NCBI GenBank assembly: GCA_017538965.1
Contig: JAFYHU010000080.1
Coordinates: 62,001 to 126,000, forward strand
Direction of reading: 5' to 3'
DNA length: 64,000 nucleotides
Source of the DNA: Oscillospiraceae bacterium
GTDB lineage: Bacteria > Bacillota > Clostridia > Oscillospirales > Oscillospiraceae
The notes under the pieces were generated by a model that did no database searches, had not been told where the DNA came from, and worked only from the letters and a program-made list of their open reading frames with translations. Within the stretch, counting starts at the first letter, position 1; each line of letters starts with the position of its first letter. A program made the translations under genes and the position numbers. Positions 1 to 7,876 of this stretch are shown here, piece after piece.

Positions 1-2
1 TG

Positions 3-1106
3 ATGCCCCTGGAGAGCAACGACGAAAATCTCGGCTTCTGCACCTATACGCAGCTCCTGCGCCCGAAATCAGATGAAAACATGATGTCGCAGGACATTTC
101 GCCGGAGACGGCTACGGAAGTGATCAACACCTGCATCCGTCTGCGCGAGGACAAGCCCTTTCCGGAAGTCATGCAGGCGGTCATCGAGGACATCCGCCAA
201 ATCTGCGGCGCTGAGTACTGCAGCGTGCTCACGGTCGACGAGAGCCTGCGGCAGTGTTCCTCCCTGGGCCAGTCTATCGTGCCGGACTCCCGGCTGTATT
301 TCGAAGATGAACTGGAGGATGATGACTTCTACAGAATGGTGGAATCCTGGCAGGATACCATGGCCGGCGCCTTCTGCCTGATCGTCCGCGACGCCCATGA
401 CATGGAATTCATCCGGGAAAAGAATCCCCTCTGGTATCACTCCCTGATGAAAGCCGGCGTGGAGCGACTGGTGCTGTATCCGCTGGATTCCCACGGCCGC
501 TTCCTCGGTTATATCATGGCAATCAACTTTGACACCGAGAACACCGAACACATTCGGGAAACGTTGGAGTTGACCAGCTTCTTCATCGCTTCCGAGATTG
601 CCAACCAGCGCAGCATCGAGCAGCTCCGTCAGCTGTATGAGACGGATCTGCTGACCGGCGTGAAAAATCGCAACGTCATGAATGCCCGGGTGGCCGAACT
701 CAGCGAGGCGCCGGACGACGGATCCTGCCGTATGGCTGTCGTGTTCGCCGACATGAACGGCCTGAAACGGGTCAACGACCGTCAAGGCCATCAGGCGGGC
801 GACCTGATGCTGAAGAACGCGGCCATGATTCTCCAGAGTACCTTTGTCGGAGATGAGATTTACCGTGCAGGCGGAGATGAATTCATGATCCTTCTGCGGG
901 ATACCGATGAAGCCGTGCTGAAAGAGAAGCTTGCGGAGATCCGAAAGAAGTCCGAACTCTTTGATAATGTCAGCTTTGCAGCGGGATACAGCATACTGGA
1001 GAAACGGAAAGATATAAGAACCGCGTTGTCAAAAGCAGACAAGGAGATGTATGCGGATAAAGAAGTTTTCTATGCCAACAATCCGGAGATGAATCGCCGC
1101 CGGTAA
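3..1106 (+). CDS. GAF-GGDEF diguanylate cyclase, probably cut by the left edge
   Basis: A cytoplasmic signalling enzyme expected to make cyclic di-GMP from two GTP. A GAF-like sensory domain fills roughly residues 50-205. It is followed by a DLLTGVKNRN linker motif and a GGDEF domain with an intact AGGDEF active-site loop near residue 295. The inhibitory RxxD site is absent at the usual place (FVGD there), so product inhibition by that route is not expected. The open frame begins at base 3 and no ribosome site can be seen, and the first 45 residues read like an interdomain linker. I therefore think the true protein is longer and starts outside the window. A short hairpin (1109-1126) follows the stop, without a T-run. 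The enzymatic role follows from the family; the signal sensed is unknown. Confidence 0.85.
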   Translation: MPLESNDENLGFCTYTQLLRPKSDENMMSQDISPETATEVINTCIRLREDKPFPEVMQAVIEDIRQICGAEYCSVLTVDESLRQCSSLGQSIVPDSRLYFEDELEDDDFYRMVESWQDTMAGAFCLIVRDAHDMEFIREKNPLWYHSLMKAGVERLVLYPLDSHGRFLGYIMAINFDTENTEHIRETLELTSFFIASEIANQRSIEQLRQLYETDLLTGVKNRNVMNARVAELSEAPDDGSCRMAVVFADMNGLKRVNDRQGHQAGDLMLKNAAMILQSTFVGDEIYRAGGDEFMILLRDTDEAVLKEKLAEIRKKSELFDNVSFAAGYSILEKRKDIRTALSKADKEMYADKEVFYANNPEMNRRR

Positions 1107-1185
1107 CTGAAACCGGAAGCGGTTTCCGAGTCCAGAGGGAGGTTTCTGCCTGCCTCAGACAGCCCCCTGAAAAACAAAAAAAGGC

Positions 1186-1214
1186 TTGACAAGCATGCGC
1201 CTTTCTGCTATATT
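1186..1214 (+). promoter_or_regulatory. Promoter of the tRNA pair
   Basis: TTGACA, 17 bases, TATATT: a near-consensus housekeeping promoter ending 13 bases before the first tRNA base. It explains expression of the tRNA-Ala/tRNA-Val unit. Confidence 0.85.
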
Positions 1215-1227
1215 TACTCTTGCTCAC

Positions 1228-1303
<76 letters not shown>

Positions 1304-1379
1304 GGACGATTGGCGCAGCTGGTAGCGCATCCGCTTGACGTGCGGGAGGTCACAAGTTCGAGTCTTGTATCGTCCACCA
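1304..1379 (+). tRNA. tRNA-Val (anticodon GAC)
   Basis: Second 76-base cloverleaf, starting on the base after the CCA of tRNA-Ala. The acceptor GGACGAT pairs with ATCGTCC, the anticodon loop is TTGACGT with anticodon GAC (codon GUC, valine), and the T arm is ACAAG-TTCGAGT-CTTGT. CCA is encoded. Both tRNAs must be cut from one transcript. Confidence 0.95.
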
Positions 1380-1382
1380 CAG

Positions 1383-1411
1383 AAAACCACACCAAAAGGT
1401 GTGGTTTTTTC
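1383..1411 (+). terminator. Rho-independent terminator of the tRNA unit
   Basis: Stem AAAACCACACC / GGTGTGGTTTT with loop AAAA and a T-run, four bases after tRNA-Val. The same stem (loop GAAA) ends the secreted-protein gene at 18424-18451. Confidence 0.9.
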
Positions 1412-1500
1412 TGCTTTTTAGGAACTTTTTCAGGCGAGTCCCGTATAAAAACTGTTTGACAAGAACTGTTGTTATAATATTGCTCGCGGAGTGATGTTGT

Positions 1501-2907
1501 CTATAGATACATATCTTCGATCCCGATCGCCAGATACGGTTTGTTTTCCTGATTTTCGAGAATACCTTTTGTGAAACCTCCTGCCGAGAACAGCAGGAAC
1601 TGAACTACCGAATAGTGATCATGGAGGAGGCCTTTCCGTTCTTCAAGCGCATCCAACACGCCTTTATCGGTTGGTTCATTTCGAAACTTGCACTCACCGA
1701 TCACAGCCCTTTTTGCGCGCTTGTCCAGCCCTACAACGTCAATATCCGTTTCCTCTCTCTTACGCGGATTTGTACCCCACCATGTTCCAACTTTGGATAC
1801 GGCACAGTCAAATCTGCCCATGATCCCTTCTGAAAGGGTAAACTGGCGGCACATTTTCTCAAATACCGGGCCCATAAAGTCTGAAAGCAGAGGCTTGACA
1901 TTTCGGTCGTAGTACATATGACCTTTCCCGATTTCGATAATATCGATCGCATCGGGAATAAAACGATACCAGAACCGAAGCATTTCATCAGAAAGAATAT
2001 ACTTGGTTTTCTTTTTGTTTCCTTCCTCCGTTATAGCCATCTGCTTGGAAACAATACCGGTTTCAGCCAGGTTTTTTATTGCATGAACAATGTTTTGTGA
2101 AGGAATTCCGACTTTATCGGCTATCTCGTGTATCTGATTTGCTCCGCCGGCAACTGTTTCGATGATTCTGCTGTAAAGATCCACATCGCGAAACTCCTGC
2201 GTAAGAAGGTTGTCCGCCTCCTCGTAGAGATAACCTGTTTTACTGAAAAAGAGGGAACAGATATTATCGTCGAGACTCTGGGTTTCATCGAGAAGATCTA
2301 CATATTTGGCGATCCCACCTGTGATTCCATACGCAATCGCTTTATCGCGCGCCGACCATGAGGGAATGAACATTGCGGTTTGCCGGTAATCAAACGCGTC
2401 AAGTCTTATCTGCATCGTACGTCTTCCGAATACCGGGCTCTTCTCGCTTAAAACTTCATCTTCCATGAAGCTGATCGAGGAACCGCACAGAATCAGAAAC
2501 ATCTCACCAAACTGCCATTTTTCATCGATCCATTTCTGGAGCATGGATACAAGACTCTCGTCACGCCGGGCGTAATAGGGGAGTTCATCGATAATTACAA
2601 CTAAACGCTGATCCTTGCTTTGCTCGTGAAGGAAGTTGAAAATCATTTCAAGCGATTTAAAGGAAGTTCCAACCATATTGGGTTCCAGTTGTTCCAACAC
2701 CGTCTGACCGAACAGTTCCGTGTTTCTTGCGGCAGTGGTTTTTATGGCTGTGTAGTAAACACATCGTTTTCCTTTGCAGAATTCTCGCAGTAGTGTTGTC
2801 TTTCCAATTCTTCGTCTGCCGTAGACTACGGCCATCTGAAAACCTTTCTTACGATACGCAGTATTCAAAGCAGTCAATTCTGCTTCTCTTCCAATAAATC
2901 TTGTCAT
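1501..2907 (-). CDS. Archaeal-type P-loop ATPase (DUF234-like C-terminus)
   Basis: A predicted cytoplasmic ATPase of the archaeal ATPase (PF01637-like) family that is common in Clostridia and whose cellular job is unknown. The N-terminus has the typical FIGREAEL opening and a Walker A motif GRRRIGKTT near residue 35. A Walker B-like VVIIDELPY lies near residue 105. The middle holds a winged-helix region, and the C-terminus (about residues 330-465) resembles the DUF234 endonuclease-like domain, with a DIDVVGLD stretch. I chose the ATG at 2905-2907, seven bases after GGAGG, rather than the TTG two codons upstream, which would nearly overlap the Shine-Dalgarno sequence. It is a single gene with its own promoter. 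Some relatives are suggested to act in defence or toxin-antitoxin settings, but nothing nearby supports that. Confidence 0.8.
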   Translation of the reverse strand: MTRFIGREAELTALNTAYRKKGFQMAVVYGRRRIGKTTLLREFCKGKRCVYYTAIKTTAARNTELFGQTVLEQLEPNMVGTSFKSLEMIFNFLHEQSKDQRLVVIIDELPYYARRDESLVSMLQKWIDEKWQFGEMFLILCGSSISFMEDEVLSEKSPVFGRRTMQIRLDAFDYRQTAMFIPSWSARDKAIAYGITGGIAKYVDLLDETQSLDDNICSLFFSKTGYLYEEADNLLTQEFRDVDLYSRIIETVAGGANQIHEIADKVGIPSQNIVHAIKNLAETGIVSKQMAITEEGNKKKTKYILSDEMLRFWYRFIPDAIDIIEIGKGHMYYDRNVKPLLSDFMGPVFEKMCRQFTLSEGIMGRFDCAVSKVGTWWGTNPRKREETDIDVVGLDKRAKRAVIGECKFRNEPTDKGVLDALEERKGLLHDHYSVVQFLLFSAGGFTKGILENQENKPYLAIGIEDMYL

Positions 2908-2922
2908 TTCCAAGCCTCCAAA

Positions 2923-2994
2923 CTTTATAAAACAAAAGTTTGTTAAAAGTTGTTTTTATAAAGCGATAATATCATACCTTGCGTTTGCTGTCAA
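2923..2994 (-). promoter_or_regulatory. Promoter and dyad operator of the ATPase gene
   Basis: On the minus strand, TTGACA (2994-2989), 17 bases, TATTAT (2971-2966). Just downstream lies an imperfect inverted repeat: CTTTATAAAACAA (2923-2935) against TTGTTTTTATAAAG (2950-2963). It covers the expected start of transcription, so it could be a repressor site or a hairpin in the leader. The binding protein is unknown; self-regulation is only a guess. Confidence 0.6.
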
Positions 2995-3215
2995 CACAAG
3001 AAGAGCGAAGGGGCCATTAGATCTGCTGGGTTCTGAATTCTCTATCATAGTTGAACATTAATCAAGTCGAAAATTTTTAGAGACTTTAAAATAATTCGAA
3101 TTAAGTGTTGACCCTTGGCAGTTAAAAGTATTCCCAAAAGACGTTGAAAAGATCTCTTTTATAGCACTGATATGACCGGAGGCTGCTTGAAGCTCCCGGC
3201 TTTCTTGTTATTTTA
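2995..3215. other. Intergenic stretch without a recognised gene
   Basis: AT-rich spacer between two divergent promoters. No open frame with a ribosome site and no clear RNA fold was seen. A weak GC hairpin near 3175-3200 followed by TTTCTTGTTATTTT could act as a terminator, but its pairing is poor. Confidence 0.5.
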
Positions 3216-3244
3216 TTGACGAATCAGCAGAACTGTGTTACACT
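3216..3244 (+). promoter_or_regulatory. Promoter of the flavin reductase gene
   Basis: TTGACG, 17 bases, TACACT with an extended -10 TGT. It lies about 45 bases before the ATG, whose ribosome site is AGGAGG. Confidence 0.75.
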
Positions 3245-3290
3245 GTGGCCATGGCAGAAACCCAGTAAAAAATGATTCAGGAGGAAGAAC

Positions 3291-5171
3291 ATGAAGAAAA
3301 CACTGTCCCTGCTTCTCGTTTTTGCCCTGATGCTGACCCTGAGCGTCGTCGCTTTTGCCGATGAACAGACGCTGACCGGGTCTGCGGACGGCAGAAACGG
3401 CCCCGTCGAGGTTACCGTCGTGATGAATGGAGACGAAATCGTCTACGTGGAAGTCACGTCCCATTCCGAGACCGAAGGCATTGGAACGGTTGCGGTGGAA
3501 GAGATTCCCACTGCCATCGTCGAGAACCAGAGCATTCTGGCAGATGCCGTGAGCGGTGCCACCGTGACATCCGAAGCGATCTACGCTGCGGTTCTGGACG
3601 CCATGCTTGCGGGCGGCATTGATCCGACGCTGTATGAAGTGGCTGCTGCGGCGGCAGAAGAGCCTGCTGTAGACGTGCTGGTTGAGGTTGACGTCGTGGT
3701 CGTCGGTGCCGGCGGCGCCGGCATGACCGCGGCGATCACGGCTGCCGACGCTGGAAAGAGCGTCCTGCTCCTCGAGAGCCAGGGCATCGTCGGCGGTAAC
3801 TCCGCCCGGTCCACCGGCGGCATGAACGCTGCTCCGACCGAGTGGCAGCAGGCAAATGAGTTTGACCAGGCCGCCGGCGTTGAGAGCACGCTGAAGAAAG
3901 TGGCAAACTATCCAGATAACGCGCGGATTCAGGAACTCGGCGAGATCGTTGCCAAACAGTGGGAAGAGTACCAAGCCAATCCGGAAGGATACTTTGACTC
4001 TTCCGAGCTTTTCCAGCTTGACACCCTGATCGGCGGCGGCGGTCTGAACGATCCCGCGCTGGTGAAGAGACTGGCCGAGAACAGCCCCGACGCCATTGCC
4101 TGGCTCGGCTCCCTCGACCCCGAGGTCGTGCTCCACAATGTGGCAGCCTTCGGCGGCGCGTCCGTCAAGCGCATCCATCGCCCGGTTGACGAAAACGGCA
4201 AAACCCTTTCGGTCGGCGCCTATGTAGTGCCCCTGCTGAAAAAGAACCTTGACAAGCGTGACAATATCGAGTTGCTTACCAACACCACGGCCACCGAGAT
4301 CCTCATGGATAACGGCGCTGCGGTCGGCGTTGTTGCGAAGACTGCGGACGGCGCGACCGTGACCGTCCATGCCAAAGCCGTTGTGATTACAACCGGCGGC
4401 TTCGGCGCGAACAACGATATGATTGCCTCCCTGCGGCCTGAGCTGGACGGCTTCATCACCACCAACTCGCCCGGCATCCAGGGCCAGGGCATTCAGATGG
4501 CTCAGGCCGTCGGTGCCGAGACCGTGGATCTCGAGCAGATCCAGCTGCATCCCACCGTTCACGTTCAGGGCAGCGACGCGGTTCTGATCACCGAAGGTCT
4601 CCGCGGCGACGGCGCGATCCTGGTGAACCAGGAGGGCGAGCGCTTCTATGACGAGGTCTCGACCCGCGACAAGGTCTCCAATGCCGAGTTTGCCCAGACC
4701 GGCGGCTATGCCTGGTTGATTGTCGACAGCCGTATGAGCGACGCCTCGAACGTTATTCAGGGCTACATCAACAAGGGCTATGCCGAGACAGGCGAAACAT
4801 ACGAAGAACTGGCCGAGGCCATCGGAGCGCCGGCGGATGCTTTCGCAGCCACGATGGAGAAATGGAACAAGTGTGTCGAAGCCAAGGAGGATCCGGACTT
4901 CGGCCGCGTGTCCTTTGCCAACCCGCTGGATCAGGCGCCCTACTACGCCATCAAGGTCCAGCCCGGCATCCACCACACCATGGGCGGCATCAAGATTGAT
5001 GAGAACGCGCAGGTGATCAGCACCAAGGGCGAACCCATTGACGGCCTCTTCGCTGCCGGCGAGGTCACCGGCGGCGTCCACGGCAACAACCGCCTCGGCG
5101 GCAATGCCGTTGCCGACTTTACGATCTTCGGCCGCATAGCCGGCTCCAGCGCTGCTGACTACGCAAAATAA
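3291..5171 (+). CDS. Secreted FMN/FAD fumarate-reductase-like flavoprotein
   Basis: Predicted exported flavin reductase that passes electrons from a covalently bound FMN to FAD and then to an unsaturated organic acid (fumarate, urocanate, acrylate types are known). Residues 1-23 form a Sec signal peptide ending AFA-D. Residues 25-105 are an FMN-binding domain with the flavinylation motif D85-AVSGATVT, so Thr93 is the likely FMN attachment site and an ApbE flavin transferase elsewhere would be needed. The FAD domain starts with GAGGAG at 139-144 and carries the family motifs IQLHPT, RGDG and HHTMGG. At 626 residues it matches single-polypeptide members. No cytochrome or membrane anchor is present, so the donor must be another surface flavoprotein. 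It stands alone between its promoter and a strong terminator. The substrate cannot be assigned. Confidence 0.9.
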   Translation: MKKTLSLLLVFALMLTLSVVAFADEQTLTGSADGRNGPVEVTVVMNGDEIVYVEVTSHSETEGIGTVAVEEIPTAIVENQSILADAVSGATVTSEAIYAAVLDAMLAGGIDPTLYEVAAAAAEEPAVDVLVEVDVVVVGAGGAGMTAAITAADAGKSVLLLESQGIVGGNSARSTGGMNAAPTEWQQANEFDQAAGVESTLKKVANYPDNARIQELGEIVAKQWEEYQANPEGYFDSSELFQLDTLIGGGGLNDPALVKRLAENSPDAIAWLGSLDPEVVLHNVAAFGGASVKRIHRPVDENGKTLSVGAYVVPLLKKNLDKRDNIELLTNTTATEILMDNGAAVGVVAKTADGATVTVHAKAVVITTGGFGANNDMIASLRPELDGFITTNSPGIQGQGIQMAQAVGAETVDLEQIQLHPTVHVQGSDAVLITEGLRGDGAILVNQEGERFYDEVSTRDKVSNAEFAQTGGYAWLIVDSRMSDASNVIQGYINKGYAETGETYEELAEAIGAPADAFAATMEKWNKCVEAKEDPDFGRVSFANPLDQAPYYAIKVQPGIHHTMGGIKIDENAQVISTKGEPIDGLFAAGEVTGGVHGNNRLGGNAVADFTIFGRIAGSSAADYAK

Positions 5172-5190
5172 ACCGGACAGAACGCATCAG

Positions 5191-5222
5191 ACGCCGGGGA
5201 CGAAACTGTCCCCGGCGTTTTC
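5191..5222 (+). terminator. Strong terminator after the flavin reductase
   Basis: Eleven-pair stem ACGCCGGGGAC / GTCCCCGGCGT with loop GAAACT, followed by TTTT. Confidence 0.95.
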
Positions 5223-5265
5223 CCGTCCATCGGTGTCCGTTGTTTCCTGTTTCCCGGCTTTTTGT

Positions 5266-5294
5266 TTGCCAGGAAGATTGTTTTCTGGTATAGT
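5266..5294 (+). promoter_or_regulatory. Promoter of the phosphodiesterase transcript
   Basis: TTGCCA, 17 bases, TATAGT with an extended -10 TGG. Transcription should begin near 5301, inside the rhodanese-like fossil, which therefore becomes an untranslated leader of about 140 bases. Confidence 0.7.
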
Positions 5295-5447
5295 ATGAGC
5301 AGAAACACGAAGGCGTCTCAAAAGCTTGCCGATATGGGTTATCAAAACATCTATGAGTTCGGAGGAATCAATACGTGGACCGGAGACATAATGACCGAAG
5401 AAAATGCTGCCCCGGAGACTCAGGCAAGCGGAGAGGGGACACTATGA
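5295..5447 (+). pseudogene. Rhodanese C-terminal fossil
   Basis: The reading frame from 5295 gives SRNTKASQKLADMGYQNIY followed by EFGGINTWTGDI, which is the ordinary C-terminal third of a single-domain rhodanese (the part after the active-site loop). The N-terminal two thirds are missing, and the position of the catalytic Cys of the usual YCRSG loop is occupied by WYSMS, so no sulfurtransferase activity is possible. The promoter sits directly over the lost part. Its stop codon overlaps the next gene's start (ATGA), a relic of an operon. I treat it as a remnant acting only as leader RNA; translation from a non-standard start cannot be excluded. Confidence 0.65.
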
Positions 5448-5944
5448 AAGTTGGTTTGATATCCGATACACATAATCTTCTCCGAGCGGATGTGCTGGAA
5501 GCCCTTTCGGGAGTCGAAGCTATTCTCCATGCAGGAGATATCAGCAGTCAGCCGATTCTGGACCAGCTCCAGAAGACCGCGCCAGTTTACGCTGTCCGCG
5601 GCAATGCGGATAAGGAATGGGCAGAGCATCTGCCGGCTTATCTGGATTTTGAACTGAACGGGCTTCATATCTATATGACTCACAAGAAAAAGGATCTCCC
5701 GACAGATCTGTCTTCCTATGATCTTGTGCTTGTCGGACACAGCCATGCGTATTCCGTGACACAGCTTGGGAGTACAACAGTCGTCAATCCAGGGAGCTGC
5801 GGTCCTCGCCGCTTCCATCAGCCGATTACGATGGCAACAGCGGAAATCTCGCCGGGATCGATCATAATCACCAGAATTGACATTGCACATCCAGCCCCTT
5901 CTCCCAAAGTCGATCAGAATAATATTGCGGCACAGGTATATTGA
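5444..5944 (+). CDS. YfcE/MJ0936-type metallophosphodiesterase
   Basis: Cytoplasmic calcineurin-like phosphoesterase of 166 residues, the usual length for the YfcE/MJ0936 family, which hydrolyses simple phosphodiesters with two metal ions. The metal ligands appear in order: SDTHN (residues 7-11), HAGD (about 33), RGNAD (about 56), THKK (about 81), VGHSHAY (about 101) and NPGSCG (about 118). The start at 5444 is preceded by GAGAGGGG at good spacing; longer in-frame starts upstream are not supported. It shares an ATGA overlap with the rhodanese fossil, suggesting that it was once translationally coupled. The natural substrate is not known for this family. Confidence 0.9.
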   Translation: MKVGLISDTHNLLRADVLEALSGVEAILHAGDISSQPILDQLQKTAPVYAVRGNADKEWAEHLPAYLDFELNGLHIYMTHKKKDLPTDLSSYDLVLVGHSHAYSVTQLGSTTVVNPGSCGPRRFHQPITMATAEISPGSIIITRIDIAHPAPSPKVDQNNIAAQVY

Positions 5945-6026
5945 GTTTCTGAGTAAGGCAAGCAAAAATACATGAACGGTCTCGCCAAAATGAAACGCTC
6001 CCGACACCAGAACCGGAAATCAAATG

Positions 6027-6057
6027 AGGCTCCCATCCCGGGAGCCTTTGCTTTTTG
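6027..6057 (+). terminator. Terminator, copy A of a duplicated module
   Basis: Stem AGGCTCCC / GGGAGCCT with loop ATCCC, then TTTGCTTTTT. The stretch 6033-6065 is identical over 33 bases to 9688-9720, where it ends the lipoprotein gene. Confidence 0.85.
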
Positions 6058-6086
6058 TTGTGAAATACAGACCTGTATGTTAAAAT
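6058..6086 (+). promoter_or_regulatory. Promoter, copy A of the duplicated module
   Basis: TTGTGA, 17 bases, TAAAAT, placed directly after the terminator just as in copy B (9713-9741). The spacer bases differ, but both hexamers are conserved. No intact gene follows within 250 bases. Confidence 0.6.
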
Positions 6087-6273
6087 GCTCTGGAAAGGCA
6101 GTGTTAGGGCAAGAAACTGACGATCGTGTGGAACAGCTCTATGGTGTGAAAGCGACCCGGAATCCCTTGCTGAAAAGATGATGGTGTTGCCGGAGAACTT
6201 TGACTTGCAGCTTTTATTGAAACCAGTATACCACAGTTCATCGGGAAGGACCACGGAAAAGCGGCTTCTTCGG
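6087..6273 (+). other. Gene-free stretch, possible histidine-phosphatase fossil
   Basis: No credible frame. After the copied promoter the sequence keeps patchy likeness to the region following copy B: GGGCAAGAAACTGACGAT against AGGCAAGACTGCAATGACGAT, then CTATGGTGTGAAA against CCATGGTGAAA. This suggests a decayed copy of the start of the phosphoglycerate-mutase-like gene at 9775. The match is short and gapped, so the reading is tentative. Confidence 0.35.
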
Positions 6274-6302
6274 TTGAAGATGCACGGCATTTCTGGTATG
6301 AT
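6274..6302 (+). promoter_or_regulatory. Promoter of the YhhN-family gene
   Basis: TTGAAG, 17 bases, TATGAT with extended TGG; 37 bases before the ATG. Confidence 0.7.
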
Positions 6303-6339
6303 AACACTATCAAAGAACGGAGAATTGGAGGAAACACCC

Positions 6340-7002
6340 ATGATAGCCTTTCTGTGTATACTTTGTCTGTGCCTTGCGGGGGCATTCCTTTACGTTGAGA
6401 ATAAAGAACAGTATGTGGGAGCGGTAATCCTGAAAGGCCTTGCTTCCTTGAGCTTCGTCGTTCTCGGACTGCTGTGCAGCCCGGGTACTCACACGGCAAA
6501 ACTGATTGTAGCCGGGTTGATCCTTGGATTCGTTGCGGACATCCTGCTTAATCTTCGATGGGTCGTCAAGGAAAAAGGAAAACTTGTATTTCTTGTAGGA
6601 ATTCTTGTTTTCCTCAGTGGACATATTGTCTATCTTGCAGCGGTTCTCCCGATGGCGAAAAACCGGATTGTCTGCTTCCTGACCGGCGCCGTACTGACTG
6701 CGGCTCTGATGAAATGGATATTTACGAAGATTACAGCCGAGAAAGCGTTCAAAATCTTCGGGATCTTCTACATCGGCGCGATCATGATCCTGAACTGCGT
6801 CGCAATCAGCAATCTGATTACTGCTCCAGGCGGCTTCACAGGGCTGTTTGCCGCAGGGGCACTGCTGTTTCTGATCAGCGATATTGTACTGATCCTAAAC
6901 ACCTTTGGATCAGAAACAAAAACAAGCCTGCGGATCACGAATATCGGGCTGTATTATGTCGGACAACTGCTGATTGCGCTGAGCCTGCGGTTTATAAAGT
7001 AA
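6340..7002 (+). CDS. YhhN/TMEM86-family membrane protein
   Basis: A 220-residue integral membrane protein with about eight hydrophobic helices and the pattern of the YhhN (PF07947-like) family. Characterised animal relatives (TMEM86) are lysoplasmalogenases that cleave the vinyl-ether bond of lysoplasmalogen. Clostridia do make plasmalogens, so a role in their turnover is plausible but is inference. Conserved-looking acidic residues sit in helices (FVADILLNLRW near residue 66, ISDIVLILN near residue 185), as expected for this family. The start at 6340 follows TTGGAGG by seven bases; the longer frame upstream is not supported. Monocistronic with its own promoter. Confidence 0.75.
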   Translation: MIAFLCILCLCLAGAFLYVENKEQYVGAVILKGLASLSFVVLGLLCSPGTHTAKLIVAGLILGFVADILLNLRWVVKEKGKLVFLVGILVFLSGHIVYLAAVLPMAKNRIVCFLTGAVLTAALMKWIFTKITAEKAFKIFGIFYIGAIMILNCVAISNLITAPGGFTGLFAAGALLFLISDIVLILNTFGSETKTSLRITNIGLYYVGQLLIALSLRFIK

Positions 7003-7028
7003 AAAACAATTCAATACTGCTGAAGCTT

Positions 7029-7076
7029 TCAGAACATCTTCTGCGCATAGTCGGCAAGTATGATTTCTTCTTTCAT
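7029..7076 (-). other. Tiny ORF with a strong ribosome site (15 codons)
   Basis: Following the lysozyme-like gene on the minus strand, GGGAGG precedes ATG and a 15-residue frame, MKEEIILADYAQKMF. It may be the truncated start of a lost gene or a leader peptide. No homologue is recognised. Confidence 0.25.
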
Positions 7077-7091
7077 GATTACCTCCCTGAT

Positions 7092-7787
7092 TTACAGCGG
7101 CAATTCTTCGCCGCTGTCTTTTTTATAGTCCATGTAATACTGATATGCTGTGTTTCCGTAATCTGTGACAGCACTGGTGTTTTGATTGTACCTGGTGAAG
7201 ATATGTTTCAGCTCATCCGGGGAATAACTGTCAAAATCAATTCTGCCGGTCATCTCTTCCGCGCAGCTGAGAAGATTCAGCGCCGCAATCTCAATGTTTG
7301 CCCTGGGATCAGAACGCAGATGCTTCCAGACAGAATGAACATCGCTCTGCTTGTTCTCATCAAGTCGGCGGGTTTCAGGAAAACCCAGCTCTGAATAACC
7401 GGCAAGCCCTTTGTCAACAGCGAAGTTGATGGCTTTGAGCCCTACTTTTCCAAAAATCTGCATCGGACCTGTCGAACTGTCCTTCTTCGGAAAAAGCTTC
7501 GCGGCTACAATCATATCCGCAGCCAGGTCAACCGCATTTATCTGCTCCATCTCTTTCTGCAGAATCGCGCAGATCGCAGCAGCAGGAATATGGTAACGCT
7601 CGGAAACCCGGTTGATCCAATCAGCATTCTTCCGAATCGTATTTCTTATCTGGTTTTGCGTATAGATACCCAAGAATTGACACACCGTCCTCGTTTTCGA
7701 GACTCTCAAATCATGAAGCTTTGCAGACAGATTATACCGTATATGAGACGGGATATCAACAATCACTATTGGAATCAGGCAGCACAT
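7092..7787 (-). CDS. Lysozyme-superfamily-like protein, probably transglycosylase fold
   Basis: A 231-residue protein whose middle resembles lytic transglycosylase or goose-lysozyme domains. A helix with a candidate catalytic Glu (AICAILQKEMEQ, near residue 80) is followed by the typical turn STGPMQIFGKVGL near residue 105, and by a C-terminal YNQNTSAVTDYGNTAYQYY, which looks like the family's final helix and Tyr-rich end. It would cleave the glycan strand of peptidoglycan, but no signal peptide or membrane segment is visible, so the site of action is unclear. The start is uncertain: the ATG at 7787 has no good ribosome site, and the first 45 residues look unlike the rest. It is transcribed divergently from the rhodanese gene. 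A cytosolic or phage-derived origin is possible. Confidence 0.5.
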   Translation of the reverse strand: MCCLIPIVIVDIPSHIRYNLSAKLHDLRVSKTRTVCQFLGIYTQNQIRNTIRKNADWINRVSERYHIPAAAICAILQKEMEQINAVDLAADMIVAAKLFPKKDSSTGPMQIFGKVGLKAINFAVDKGLAGYSELGFPETRRLDENKQSDVHSVWKHLRSDPRANIEIAALNLLSCAEEMTGRIDFDSYSPDELKHIFTRYNQNTSAVTDYGNTAYQYYMDYKKDSGEELPL

Positions 7788-7816
7788 ACATCAGAGTCAG
7801 CTTTTGTTTTGTGCTG

Positions 7817-7845
7817 TTGAAGAGTTTCATAGTTTCTGATATACT
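7817..7845 (+). promoter_or_regulatory. Promoter of the rhodanese gene
   Basis: TTGAAG, 17 bases, TATACT with an extended -10 TGA. Confidence 0.75.
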
Positions 7846-7876
7846 TCTTATAGTATTTTACAGGGAGATGCAGCAC

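Noticed and set aside
3213..5081. 622-codon frame antisense to the flavin reductase
   Set aside because: Shadow frame without a start signal or domain.
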